From the NCBI GenBank assembly GCA_000438115.1, contig FR903636.1, positions 170,918-195,261 on the forward strand: a stretch of DNA of 24,344 nt, in the 5' to 3' direction. The first letter of the stretch is position 1; each line of letters opens with the position of its first letter. This document shows, piece after piece, positions 1-7,900 of the stretch. The notes beneath the pieces are model-generated. The model was not told the DNA's origin, did no database searches, and saw nothing but the letters and a program-made list of their open reading frames with translations. The position numbers were made by a program, and so were the translations under genes. The DNA is from Prevotella sp. CAG:617. GTDB lineage: Bacteria; Bacteroidota; Bacteroidia; Bacteroidales; Bacteroidaceae.

Positions 1-47
1 TCGGTGGCGGCAGTTTTGGCGGCGGCGGAAGCGGCGGCCGGTTCTGA
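1..47 (+). CDS. C-terminal tail of a TPM-domain (YgcG-like) membrane protein, partial
   Basis: Only the last 14 codons are present. They read GGGSFGGGGSGGRF followed by TGA at 45-47, in the frame starting at base 3. A glycine/serine/phenylalanine tail of this kind is the usual end of TPM-domain proteins (YgcG/TPM_phosphatase family), membrane-anchored proteins with an extracytoplasmic domain. In many bacteria their genes lie next to lemA, as here (stop to lemA start 39 bases). The assignment therefore rests on the tail composition and the neighbour, not on a visible domain. Another glycine-rich C-terminus is possible. Confidence 0.55.
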   Translation, partial: GGGSFGGGGSGGRF

Positions 48-86
48 CGGAATAAGCAAAGAATATTTTTTAAATACCTATTGGAT

Positions 87-677
87 ATGAAGAAAACATA
101 CATCGTTTGGGCAGTAGTGGCCCTTGTTGTCCTCATACTGATTGCAGTGCCTTGGACGAGTTATAACAGCATGGTGACCAACCAGGAAACGGTTACTACG
201 GCATGGAGCAATGTGGAATCGCAGTATCAGCGCCGTGCGGATTTGATTCCGAATCTGGTGAATACCGTGAAGGGTTATGCCACTCATGAACGCGAAACGC
301 TGGAAGGCGTGATGAACGCCCGTGCCAAGGCTACTCAGGTTACGGTAGATCCCACTCAGCTGACTCCGGAAAAACTCCAGCAGTTCCAGCAGGCGCAGGG
401 TCAGCTTTCAACGGCTTTGGGACGACTGATGATGGTGGCTGAGAACTACCCGAACCTGAAGGCCAATGAAAATTTCTCAGAACTGCAGGCCCAGCTGGAG
501 GGCACCGAAAACCGTATCAACGAGAGCCGTCGTCTTTATAATGAGGCTGTACAGGTTTATAATGTGGGAATCCGTCGATTCCCGGCAGTTATTTTTGCCC
601 GTATGTTCGGATTTGAACCGCAAACCAAATTTGAAGCTGACAAGGCTGCCGAAAAAGCACCCGAAGTGAAATTCTAA
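87..677 (+). CDS. lemA: LemA family membrane protein
   Basis: This encodes a 196-residue protein of the usual LemA length. An N-terminal hydrophobic segment (about residues 5-22) anchors it in the inner membrane. It is followed by the conserved LemA block NVESQYQRRADLIPNLVNTV (about residues 42-61) and long helical, probably coiled-coil, stretches. I chose ATG at 87 (MKKTYIVW) over the in-frame TTG at 81, which would add only two residues. The molecular role of LemA is not firmly known; the family is a helical-bundle membrane protein often paired with TPM-domain proteins, matching the upstream tail. The gap to purM is only 21 bases with no promoter-like box, suggesting co-transcription. Confidence 0.93.
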   Translation: MKKTYIVWAVVALVVLILIAVPWTSYNSMVTNQETVTTAWSNVESQYQRRADLIPNLVNTVKGYATHERETLEGVMNARAKATQVTVDPTQLTPEKLQQFQQAQGQLSTALGRLMMVAENYPNLKANENFSELQAQLEGTENRINESRRLYNEAVQVYNVGIRRFPAVIFARMFGFEPQTKFEADKAAEKAPEVKF

Positions 678-698
678 AAATAAAAACAATATAACAAA

Positions 699-1868
699 AT
701 GGATAGCAAACAGCGCTATATGATGCGAGGCGTCAGCGCCATGAAAGAGGATGTGCACAACGCCATTAAAAATATTGACAAGGGAATCTTTCCGCAGGCT
801 TTCTGCAAGATTATTCCCGACATTCTGGGCGGTGACCCTGAGTATTGCAACATTATGCACGCTGACGGTGCCGGTACCAAGTCTTCTTTGGCTTATATGT
901 ACTGGAAGGAAACCGGCGACCTTTCGGTCTGGAAGGGTATTGCGCAGGATGCCCTGATTATGAATACCGACGATTTGCTCTGTGTGGGAGCCGTTGACAA
1001 TATTCTGGTGTCGTCAACCATCGGGCGTAACAAAATGCTGATTCCCGGCGAGGTAATTTCGGCCATTATCAACGGAACTGACGAACTCTTGCAGCAAATG
1101 CGCGACATGGGTATCGGTATTTATGCTACTGGTGGCGAAACGGCCGACGTAGGCGACCTGGTGCGTACCATTATTGTGGACAGCACCGTAACGTGCCGCA
1201 TGAAACGCAGTGATGTCATCAACAATGCCAACATCCGTCCGGGTGACGTTATTGTGGGTCTTTCGTCATGTGGTCAGGCTACTTATGAAATGGAATATAA
1301 CGGCGGAATGGGAAGTAACGGACTGACCAGCGCACGCCATGATGTGTTTGCCAAATATCTGGCTGAGAAATATCCGGAAAGTTACGACCACGCTGTGCCT
1401 GATGAACTTGTTTACAGCGGTTCGTACAAACTGACGGATGCAGTGGAAGGGGCTCCCGTAAATGCCGGGAAACTGGTGCTTTCACCCACCCGTACGTATG
1501 CACCGGTAGTGAAGAAGTTGCTCGACGAAATGCGTCCTCAAATTCATGGTATGGTGCATTGTACCGGAGGTGCGCAGACTAAGGTGTTGCACTTTGTGGG
1601 TGAAAATTGTCGCGTGATTAAGGAAAACATGTTCCCCGTACCGCCACTTTTCAAGGCGATTGCTGCCGAGAGCGGAACAGATTGGGCTGAAATGTACAAG
1701 GTATTTAATATGGGACATCGCCTGGAGGTGTATGTGTCGCCAGAGCAGGCAGAGAAGGTTATTGCTGTCAGCAAATCGTTTAATATTGATGCTCAGGTAG
1801 TTGGCCGTATTGAGGAGGGACCGCGTTCGTTGACTATCAGAAGTGAATTCGGCGAGTTCAATTATTAA
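699..1868 (+). CDS. purM: Phosphoribosylformylglycinamidine cyclo-ligase (AIR synthase)
   Basis: The 389-residue protein is an AIR synthase of the long Bacteroidales type. PurM catalyses the ATP-dependent ring closure of FGAM to 5-aminoimidazole ribonucleotide in cytosolic purine synthesis. Visible signatures are the nucleotide-binding segment HADGAGTKSSLAY (about residues 54-66), counterpart of DGVGTK in other PurM proteins, the glycine-rich ATGGETADVGD (about 143-153), and GMVHCTGGAQTKVLHF in the C-terminal AIRS domain. The N-terminus RYMMRGVSAMKEDVHNAI is as I remember it from Bacteroides PurM. It is longer than the ~345-residue enterobacterial enzyme. The next gene begins 35 bases downstream and leads to prfA, a purM-prfA linkage I recall from Bacteroides. 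Confidence 0.88.
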   Translation: MDSKQRYMMRGVSAMKEDVHNAIKNIDKGIFPQAFCKIIPDILGGDPEYCNIMHADGAGTKSSLAYMYWKETGDLSVWKGIAQDALIMNTDDLLCVGAVDNILVSSTIGRNKMLIPGEVISAIINGTDELLQQMRDMGIGIYATGGETADVGDLVRTIIVDSTVTCRMKRSDVINNANIRPGDVIVGLSSCGQATYEMEYNGGMGSNGLTSARHDVFAKYLAEKYPESYDHAVPDELVYSGSYKLTDAVEGAPVNAGKLVLSPTRTYAPVVKKLLDEMRPQIHGMVHCTGGAQTKVLHFVGENCRVIKENMFPVPPLFKAIAAESGTDWAEMYKVFNMGHRLEVYVSPEQAEKVIAVSKSFNIDAQVVGRIEEGPRSLTIRSEFGEFNY

Positions 1869-1903
1869 GGAGCAACCTTGATACGAAAAAAGAACAATTT
1901 GAA

Positions 1904-2179
1904 ATGAAAAAAGAACAATACAGCAACCCTGCATCTCCCGTGCATCCCAAACGGCGTAAGACGATTCGTATGGAATTAAGCCTTGGCATGGCTTTCGTAT
2001 TGTTGGTACTTGTCTGGTCTGGCGGTTACGATGTGATATCCCGTTTGGTTACGGATATTAGGGATGCCGAGGTCTGGTACGAGGCTGACCGACTGACGGT
2101 TCGCCTGCTGTCTGCACTCGGATGGTTGCTTATTGTTTGGCAGTTTACAAAAGCAGTAATCAATGGCTGGAAAAAATAG
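1904..2179 (+). CDS. Small two-helix membrane protein of unknown function
   Basis: I do not recognise this 91-residue protein. It has a basic N-terminus (PKRRKTIRM), a hydrophobic segment at about residues 25-43 (LSLGMAFVLLVLVWSGGY), a short charged loop (DIRDAEVWYEADR) and a second hydrophobic segment at about 67-86, ending in GWKK. This suggests a small inner-membrane protein with two helices and a positively charged cytoplasmic N-terminus. It starts 35 bases after purM. Its last 17 bases overlap the start of prfA in another frame, which favours translational coupling and argues that the frame is genuinely translated. It ends in TAG. Function cannot be inferred. Confidence 0.7.
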   Translation: MKKEQYSNPASPVHPKRRKTIRMELSLGMAFVLLVLVWSGGYDVISRLVTDIRDAEVWYEADRLTVRLLSALGWLLIVWQFTKAVINGWKK

Positions 2180-3275
2180 TTTACTGGAAAAGCTCGATGG
2201 CCTGATGGCCCGTTTTGAGGAGGTAGCAACGCTGATTACAGACCCTGCCGTAATTGCTGACCAGCAACGTTACGTCAGACTGACAAAAGAATATAAGGAA
2301 CTGGAGGACCTGATGAAGGCCCGTAAGGAATATGCGGACCTGCTCGGTAATCTGGAGGAAGGAAAAAATATTTTGCTTACCGAGAGTGATCCGGAAATGA
2401 AGGAGATGGCCCGCGAGGAAGTGGCAGAATGCGAGAGTAGGTTGCCACAGTTGGAGGAGGAAATCAAGTTGATGCTTGTGCCTAAAGATCCGGAGGACAG
2501 CAAAAATGCGATACTTGAAATTCGCGGAGGTACGGGCGGCGACGAGGCTGCATTGTTTGCCGGTGATCTCTTCCGTATGTACACCAAATATGCTGAACGG
2601 AAGGGCTGGAAACTGGAAGTGTCGAGTGCCAGCGAGGGAGCGGCAGGCGGATTTAAGGAAATCGTCTGTTCAGTGACGGGTGCCGATGTGTATGGCACGC
2701 TCAAGTATGAGAGCGGTGTGCACCGCGTGCAGCGCGTACCGGTTACGGAAACGCAGGGCCGTGTACATACTTCGGCAGCAACCGTAGCTGTGCTTCCGGA
2801 GGCAGAGGCTTTTGATGTAGTGATCAATGAGGGCGAAATCAAGTGGGATACGTTCCGCTCCAGTGGTGCCGGTGGACAGAATGTCAATAAGGTTGAGTCC
2901 GGCGTACGTTTGCGTTACAACTGGAAGAATCCCAATACCGGTGAGGTGGAGGAAATTTTGATTGAATGTACGGAGACACGTGATCAGCCCAAAAACAAGG
3001 AACGTGCTTTGGCGCGCCTGCGTACGTTTATTTATGACAAGGAACATCAGAAGTATGTGGACGACATTGCTTCACGTCGTAAGACTCTTGTATCTACGGG
3101 TGACCGATCGGCCAAAATTCGTACTTACAATTATCCGCAAGGACGTATTACTGACCACCGTATAAACTACACCATTTATAATCTGGCCGCTTTTATGGAT
3201 GGCGACATACAGGATTGTATAGACCATCTTATTGTGGCAGAAAATGCAGAACGGCTCAAGGAAAGCCAACTTTAA
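2163..3275 (+). CDS. prfA: Peptide chain release factor 1 (RF1)
   Basis: The 370-residue protein is class I release factor RF1, which recognises UAA and UAG in the ribosomal A site and triggers peptide release. The GGQ motif is in SSGAGGQNVNKVESG (about residues 233-247); its glutamine acts at the peptidyl transferase centre and is normally methylated. The stop-codon tripeptide is PVT, in RVPVTETQGRVHTS. PxT is the RF1 signature and differs from SPF of RF2. The start ATG at 2163 gives MAGKNSLLEKLDGLMARF, the expected N-terminus, although it lies inside the end of the preceding frame. A strong terminator follows 45 bases after the stop. An active RF1 means UAG is a normal stop here, which matters for the amber codon in the GH89 gene downstream. 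Confidence 0.97.
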   Translation: MAGKNSLLEKLDGLMARFEEVATLITDPAVIADQQRYVRLTKEYKELEDLMKARKEYADLLGNLEEGKNILLTESDPEMKEMAREEVAECESRLPQLEEEIKLMLVPKDPEDSKNAILEIRGGTGGDEAALFAGDLFRMYTKYAERKGWKLEVSSASEGAAGGFKEIVCSVTGADVYGTLKYESGVHRVQRVPVTETQGRVHTSAATVAVLPEAEAFDVVINEGEIKWDTFRSSGAGGQNVNKVESGVRLRYNWKNPNTGEVEEILIECTETRDQPKNKERALARLRTFIYDKEHQKYVDDIASRRKTLVSTGDRSAKIRTYNYPQGRITDHRINYTIYNLAAFMDGDIQDCIDHLIVAENAERLKESQL

Positions 3276-3319
3276 TGAAAGGCTAGGTCATATCCGTTCT
3301 AAGTTGATCATAATTGAAT

Positions 3320-3369
3320 AAAAAAGACTCCCATTATAGTTGCATTGCTCTATAATGGGAGTCTTTTTT
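3320..3369. terminator. Bidirectional intrinsic terminator between prfA and the TlpA-like gene
   Basis: A perfect 20-base inverted repeat (3320-3339 against 3350-3369) has a 10-base loop. The arms begin with A6 and end with T6, so both strands give a hairpin followed by a U-run. It sits between two convergent genes and should stop transcription from both sides. Confidence 0.93.
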
Positions 3370-3384
3370 ATTGGGGATTTAGGT

Positions 3385-4065
3385 TTATTCAGCTTCAGGC
3401 GTTTCGTCTGTATCAGGAGCATCATTGTTTCCTTCCAGATTGTCAGCATCAGTAAGGGTAGTGTCATCAGTATCGTCTGCTCCTTCAGCCAAAGCTTCTT
3501 CAATACGGTTGACCAGTTCTTCGAACTCTTCGGGGTTGTAGAGCCGGGTGAGTTTGATGATGCGTCCTTTTCTGTCAATGAGTACGTTTCGGGTAATGCC
3601 GGATTCGCGGTCAGCATAAGAGGCGAAAACATCGGCATGTTCGTCAAGAGCCATGGGGTAGGTGGTACCTACTGATTTCATGAAAGCCTGAACTTTCTCA
3701 AGTGGCTCTTCGCGGTCAATGCCAAGCAGGGTGAATTCTGGGTCATCACGATGCACCTGCCATATTTCTTCTTCAATATGTGGCATTTCTTTGCGGCAGA
3801 CACCACACCAACTGGCCGTAAACTGCAGCATGACAACTTTTCCGCGTTGTTCAGACAGTTTGAAAGTTGATCCGTCTGTCAGTTTCAGACTAAAGTCGGG
3901 AGCCATGTCACCTACTTTTACTTTGAACCCAGTGGCTGTATCAACCTGAGCGGTTGGTGCGGTGGTTTCCTGAGCCTGAGCGGCAGTGGGAGAACCGATG
4001 GTAAAGCAGGCCATAAGACAGCCGGCCCATAAAGGGATTTTTTTGTAGAAGGAATTTCTTTTCAT
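3385..4065 (-). CDS. Secreted TlpA-like thioredoxin-fold protein with acidic tail
   Basis: This encodes a 226-residue thiol-disulfide oxidoreductase of the TlpA/ResA type, probably exported. Residues 1-32 form a signal peptide (KKIPLWAGCLMACFTIG, likely cut after AQA). The domain opens with GDMAPDFSLKLTDG (about 52-65), and the redox motif is WCGVC with cysteines 87 and 90. In the segment before the fourth strand the usual cis-proline position reads threonine (SGITRNVLIDRKG). The last ~35 residues are very rich in Asp, Glu and Thr and lie outside the thioredoxin fold. Such proteins reduce or isomerise extracytoplasmic disulfides; the substrate is unknown. The gene is convergent to prfA and divergent from pyrF, apparently a single-gene unit. 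Confidence 0.88.
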   Translation of the reverse strand: MKRNSFYKKIPLWAGCLMACFTIGSPTAAQAQETTAPTAQVDTATGFKVKVGDMAPDFSLKLTDGSTFKLSEQRGKVVMLQFTASWCGVCRKEMPHIEEEIWQVHRDDPEFTLLGIDREEPLEKVQAFMKSVGTTYPMALDEHADVFASYADRESGITRNVLIDRKGRIIKLTRLYNPEEFEELVNRIEEALAEGADDTDDTTLTDADNLEGNNDAPDTDETPEAE

Positions 4066-4162
4066 CTTTGTTTTCCGGATATTTGGTTAGGATATATTTA
4101 ATTTAAAGGGGGTATTTTACCTTATTTATATTGGTGAGGTAATCAGATTTCTTCAGTTAAGA

Positions 4163-4190
4163 CAAAAATACGCAATTCCACGCATACAAG
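4163..4190 (-). promoter_or_regulatory. Putative Bacteroidetes-type promoter for the TlpA-like gene
   Basis: On the minus strand TATTTTTG (4163-4170) matches the -7 consensus TAnnTTTG. A partial -33 element (CTTG at 4187-4190, 16 bases upstream) is weaker than consensus and closer than the usual 19-21 bases. The leader would be about 90 bases. Confidence 0.5.
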
Positions 4191-4193
4191 CTC

Positions 4194-4222
4194 TGTGGAA
4201 CACGAAAAAAAGACTAACTTTG
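4194..4222 (+). promoter_or_regulatory. Putative Bacteroidetes-type promoter for pyrF
   Basis: TAACTTTG at 4215-4222 matches the -7 consensus TAnnTTTG. TGTG at 4194-4197 is a poor -33 element 17 bases upstream. It would overlap back-to-back with the promoter region of the divergent TlpA-like gene and give a leader of roughly 70 bases. Confidence 0.55.
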
Positions 4223-4298
4223 CAATGACTATTGTTTGCAATGGAGAAACAGACCATAAATAGCAACCCATAATACACACAACTATATTTCAGTCATT

Positions 4299-5126
4299 AT
4301 GATTAATCGTCAACAACTCATTCAGTTTATTCGGGAGCAGCAGTCGTTCCTCTGCGTAGGTCTTGATACGGACACTAAGAAAATTCCGTCGTGTCTGCAA
4401 CAGGACCCTGATGCTATTTTTACTTTCAATAAGGCCATTGTGGATGCTACCGCGCCTTATTGTGTGGCTTACAAACCTAATTTGGCATTTTATGAAAGTG
4501 CAGGTATTAAAGGTTGGGAAGCTTTTGAGCGCACTGTGCGTTATATTAAAGAACAATATCCCCGTCATTTTATTATAGCTGACGCCAAACGTGGTGACAT
4601 TGGTAATACTTCAGCCATGTATGCGCGCAGTTTTTTTGGTGAACTTGACATTGATTCGCTGACAGTGGCTCCTTATATGGGACAGGATAGTGTGACTCCA
4701 TTCCTTAATTATGAAGGAAGATGGGTAATTTTGCTGGCTTTGACCAGTAATCCAGGATCTGCTGATTTCCAATTGATGGAAGATGAGAATGGGGAATGCC
4801 TTTTTGAACGCGTGTTGCGTATTTCGCAGCAGTGGGCCGGAACTGACCGTATGATGTATGTTGTAGGTGCTACACAAGGTGCTTTGTTTGAGCGAGTACG
4901 TCGTGTTGTTCCTCAGCATTTCTTGCTGGTACCCGGAGTTGGTGCTCAGGGTGGCTCGTTGGAGGAGGTATGCCGGTATGGTATGAATTCCGACTGCGGA
5001 TTGCTGGTCAATTCTTCGCGCGGTATTATTTATGCAGATGGTTCTGACCAGTTTGCAGCGGCAGCGGCCGAGCAGGCTCGTAAATTACAGGAGCAAATGG
5101 CTGAGCAACTCAAGCTGCATGCTTGA
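4299..5126 (+). CDS. pyrF: Orotidine 5'-phosphate decarboxylase (type 2)
   Basis: The 275-residue protein decarboxylates OMP to UMP, the last step of cytosolic de novo pyrimidine synthesis. It belongs to the longer type 2 subfamily: FLCVGLDTDTKKIP at residues 17-30, YKPNLAFYES for substrate phosphate/sugar contacts, and the catalytic DAKRGDIGNT segment with the conserved Asp/Lys/Asp network. A late glycine-rich phosphate loop reads VPGVGAQGG. The start MINRQQLIQFIREQQ is the natural one. A TAnnTTTG box lies ~77 bases upstream and a hairpin terminator follows, so it is probably monocistronic, although purM and prfA are close by on the same strand. Confidence 0.96.
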   Translation: MINRQQLIQFIREQQSFLCVGLDTDTKKIPSCLQQDPDAIFTFNKAIVDATAPYCVAYKPNLAFYESAGIKGWEAFERTVRYIKEQYPRHFIIADAKRGDIGNTSAMYARSFFGELDIDSLTVAPYMGQDSVTPFLNYEGRWVILLALTSNPGSADFQLMEDENGECLFERVLRISQQWAGTDRMMYVVGATQGALFERVRRVVPQHFLLVPGVGAQGGSLEEVCRYGMNSDCGLLVNSSRGIIYADGSDQFAAAAAEQARKLQEQMAEQLKLHA

Positions 5127-5164
5127 TATGATGGATTTTGACAGGCTTTCTTAGGCCCAAAATG

Positions 5165-5208
5165 AAAATGGCTGGCACTTTAATAAAAAAATGTGCCGGC
5201 CATTTTTG
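5165..5208 (+). terminator. Intrinsic terminator after pyrF
   Basis: A 14-base stem with one G-T pair (5165-5178 against 5193-5206) ends in a T-run at 5202-5206. It lies 38 bases after the pyrF stop and before the GH89 start. Confidence 0.82.
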
Positions 5209-5291
5209 TAAGATGTAAAGGGGATAAGAAATGTTGGGAAAAATGTGTATATTTACAAGGTAAAAACAAACAACCTGAATTTATTTTACTT

Positions 5292-7826
5292 ATGAAGAAC
5301 TTTGGAAAAAGACACTGTTTAATGGCCTTTTTGGCTTTGTGTGTGGTGATACCTGTGGCAGGTAGGAATCGGGGTGAAGAGGCTGCCATGCAGGTTATTG
5401 AAAGAGTTACTCAAAAACACAAATTGCCGGTAACCTTAAGCATCAAAAAAAATACGTCGGAATCTAAGCGCGAGACATATTTTCAGTATTCCGTGAACAA
5501 GGGCATATTGAAAATAGAAGGCAATTCTCCGATTTCGTTATGCAGAGGTTTTTATGATTATGTAAAATCACAACATTGTGGAATATATAGTTGGACCGGA
5601 ACGAATATCGTATAGCCGGATGTGTTGCCGGAAACAGATGATAAAAAGGTGGAATCCCCATTTGAAAATCATTATTTGTATAATGTCTGCACGTATGGTT
5701 ATTCAATGCCTTATTGGGATTGGGAGCGTTGGGAGAAAGAAATTGACTGGATGGCCGTTCATGGTATCAATATGCCTTTAGCTTTGGTAGGTTATGAGGG
5801 AATTATGTATCGTGTATGGAAAAAAATGGGACTTACGGATGATGAAATTAATCAGTATTTTGTCGGGCCGGCTCATTTGCCTTGGATGAGGATGGGAAAT
5901 GTAAGTGGTATTGACGGGCCGCTTAATGAAGACTGGCATCGTGACCAAATAGCGCTTCAACATAAAATACTTGATCGTATGCGAAGTTTGGGAATGAAGC
6001 CTATTTGTCCCGCTTTTCCTGGTTTTGTTCCTCCTGCTTTCAAGCGGCTTTATCCCAAGTTGAATTTATTGCAGTCGCATTGGGCCGGTAGTTTCAGTAA
6101 TTGGATGCTTTCGCCGGACGAAGATTTGTTTACGCAGATTGGTATAGCCTTTATAAAGGAATGGGAAAAGGAATTTGGACCATGCGACTATTATCTGATC
6201 GACAGTTTTAACGAGATGGAAATTCCCTTTCCCGCAAAGGGATCAAAGGAGCGGTATGATTTGTTGGCTCATTATGGAGAACGGGTTTATGAATGTGTGA
6301 AGAAGGCTAATCCAAACGCAACTTGGGTTATGCAGGGATGGATGTTTGGTTATCAACGTGATATTTGGGATTATGAAACATTAGGCGCTTTGCTTTCGAA
6401 AGTACCAGACAAAAAAATGTTGTTGTTGGATTTGGCTGTTGATTATAACAAGCATTTCTGGCATTCTCAGGTAAATTGGGAATATTACAAAGGTTTTTAT
6501 AACAAACCCTGGGTTTATAGTGTGATTCCCAATATGGGTGGAAAAACAGGAATGACAGGTATGCTGGAATTTTATGCAAATGGTCATTTGGAGGCGTTGG
6601 CATCAGCAAATAAGGGGAATCTGGTGGCGCATGGCATGGCGCCGGAAGGAATCGAAAACAATGAGGTGATATATGAACTTCTTAGTGATGCCGGGTGGAG
6701 TGACCGTAGAATAGACTTGCAGCAATGGCTCAAAGACTATTCTTTGAATCGTTATGGCCATTATCCTGATGCGCTTCAAGCTTATTGGAAAGGATTGTTG
6801 AAGTCAGTATATGGCAGTTTTACGGATCATCCAAGATATAACTGGCAGTTTAGACCGGGAACCGTGCGCAAAGGTTCGATTAATGCTAATCCTGAATTTT
6901 ATAAGGCTGTCGAAAACTTTGTTTCTCTAGCAGATGAGTTTGCTAATCAGCCGCTTTATCTGGCAGACCTGTTGGAAGTTTCTGCTTTATATTTGGGAGC
7001 AAAAGCCGAATTGCTGGTGCAAGCTATAGACAATATGTATATAGTCGGGGATACATTGCAGGCAATTGCATATGAGAAGGATTTTGAACATATTATGTTG
7101 GGAATGGACCGATTGTTGGCAGCTCATCCGAATTTAAAACTTGAACGCTGGATTGATTTTGCACGTAAGCATGGTACGGATGAATCTCAACGCAAACATT
7201 ATGAATGTAACGCCAAGCGTATTGTAACTATATGGGGACCTCCTGTTGACGATTATTCTGCCCGTGTTTGGTCCGGATTAATTCGTGATTATTATTTGCC
7301 TCGCTGGAAGCATTATTTTGCTTCAAGAAAAACTGGGAAAACTTTTGATTTCGCTTCCTGGGAGCGTAATTGGGTTGAACGGTCACAGGGATGCTCAAAA
7401 GTGATTGTTCCGAATGATGTTGTGGCAGAAGTTAGAAACTTAATGGATTATGCAGCTTATATAACTCCTGAAATAGTGCCGGATGTTACTAATGGCATGT
7501 TGGGGTGTTGGAATTTGCATGCGGAAAAAGTTGACAGTATTGTTTGTCGGATACCTGCGACGTCTTTAAGTTTACTAAAAGCTGTAAAAGTTGAGTCAGA
7601 TGTTCCTGGAATATCTTTGCAAAGTTTGAACGTAGAGGCTGATGGCCGGATTGTATCATCATTAAAAAATAACCAAACGGAAAATGGGGAGCAGAAACAA
7701 TGTATGGTTTATCCATTAATGATTGATAATTCTGTGAAAGGAAATAATGGTACCATTTTGCGTATGGTCTTATACAATGGAAATTCTATGAATGGAAGAG
7801 TACGTATCTCCCTACTTACAGAATAG
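5292..7826 (+). pseudogene. GH89 alpha-N-acetylglucosaminidase, interrupted by an in-frame amber codon
   Basis: The frame from ATG 5292 is open to 7826 (TAG) except for a single TAG at 5613-5615, codon 108. Before it come a signal peptide (residues ~1-24) and the small N-terminal NAGLU domain, ending SWTGTNIV. After it, in the same frame, the protein resumes with PDVLPETDDKKVESPFENHY and the full catalytic domain: TYGYSMPYWDWERWEKEIDW, GINMPLALVGYEG, DSFNEMEIP (candidate acid/base Glu, codon 308) and GMAPEGIENNEV (candidate nucleophile Glu, codon 452). GH89 enzymes remove terminal alpha-GlcNAc from heparan-type or mucin glycans. About 140 further C-terminal residues look beta-rich and are unassigned. 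The downstream part alone could start at GTG 5622 (734 residues) but would lack the signal peptide. A recent nonsense mutation or a sequencing error are the simplest explanations. By eye the gene is AT-richer than its neighbours. Confidence 0.9.
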
Positions 7827-7843
7827 TTGTTAATCTTAGACGA

Positions 7844-7881
7844 AAAAAGGTGGCATTATTGTAATATGATGCCACCTTTTT
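7844..7881. terminator. Bidirectional terminator between the GH89 gene and fmt
   Basis: A perfect 13-base inverted repeat (7844-7856 against 7869-7881) has a GGTGGCAT core flanked by A5/T5 and a 12-base loop. It serves the convergent GH89 (+) and fmt (-) genes. Confidence 0.9.
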
Positions 7882-7900
7882 CTTTGTTTGTATGGAAATG

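Noticed and set aside
2270..2887. 205-codon open frame on the minus strand inside prfA
   Set aside because: It is a shadow of the prfA frame; serine/arginine/leucine-rich low-complexity translation.
5248..5255. TATATTTA as a promoter box for the GH89 gene
   Set aside because: It deviates from TAnnTTTG at the last base and no -33 element is visible; too weak to annotate.
5613..5615. UAG recoded as an amino acid (pyrrolysine-like or stop reassignment)
   Set aside because: prfA is intact, TAG is used as the normal stop of at least three genes here (2177, 7824, 18571), and no recoding element is visible.
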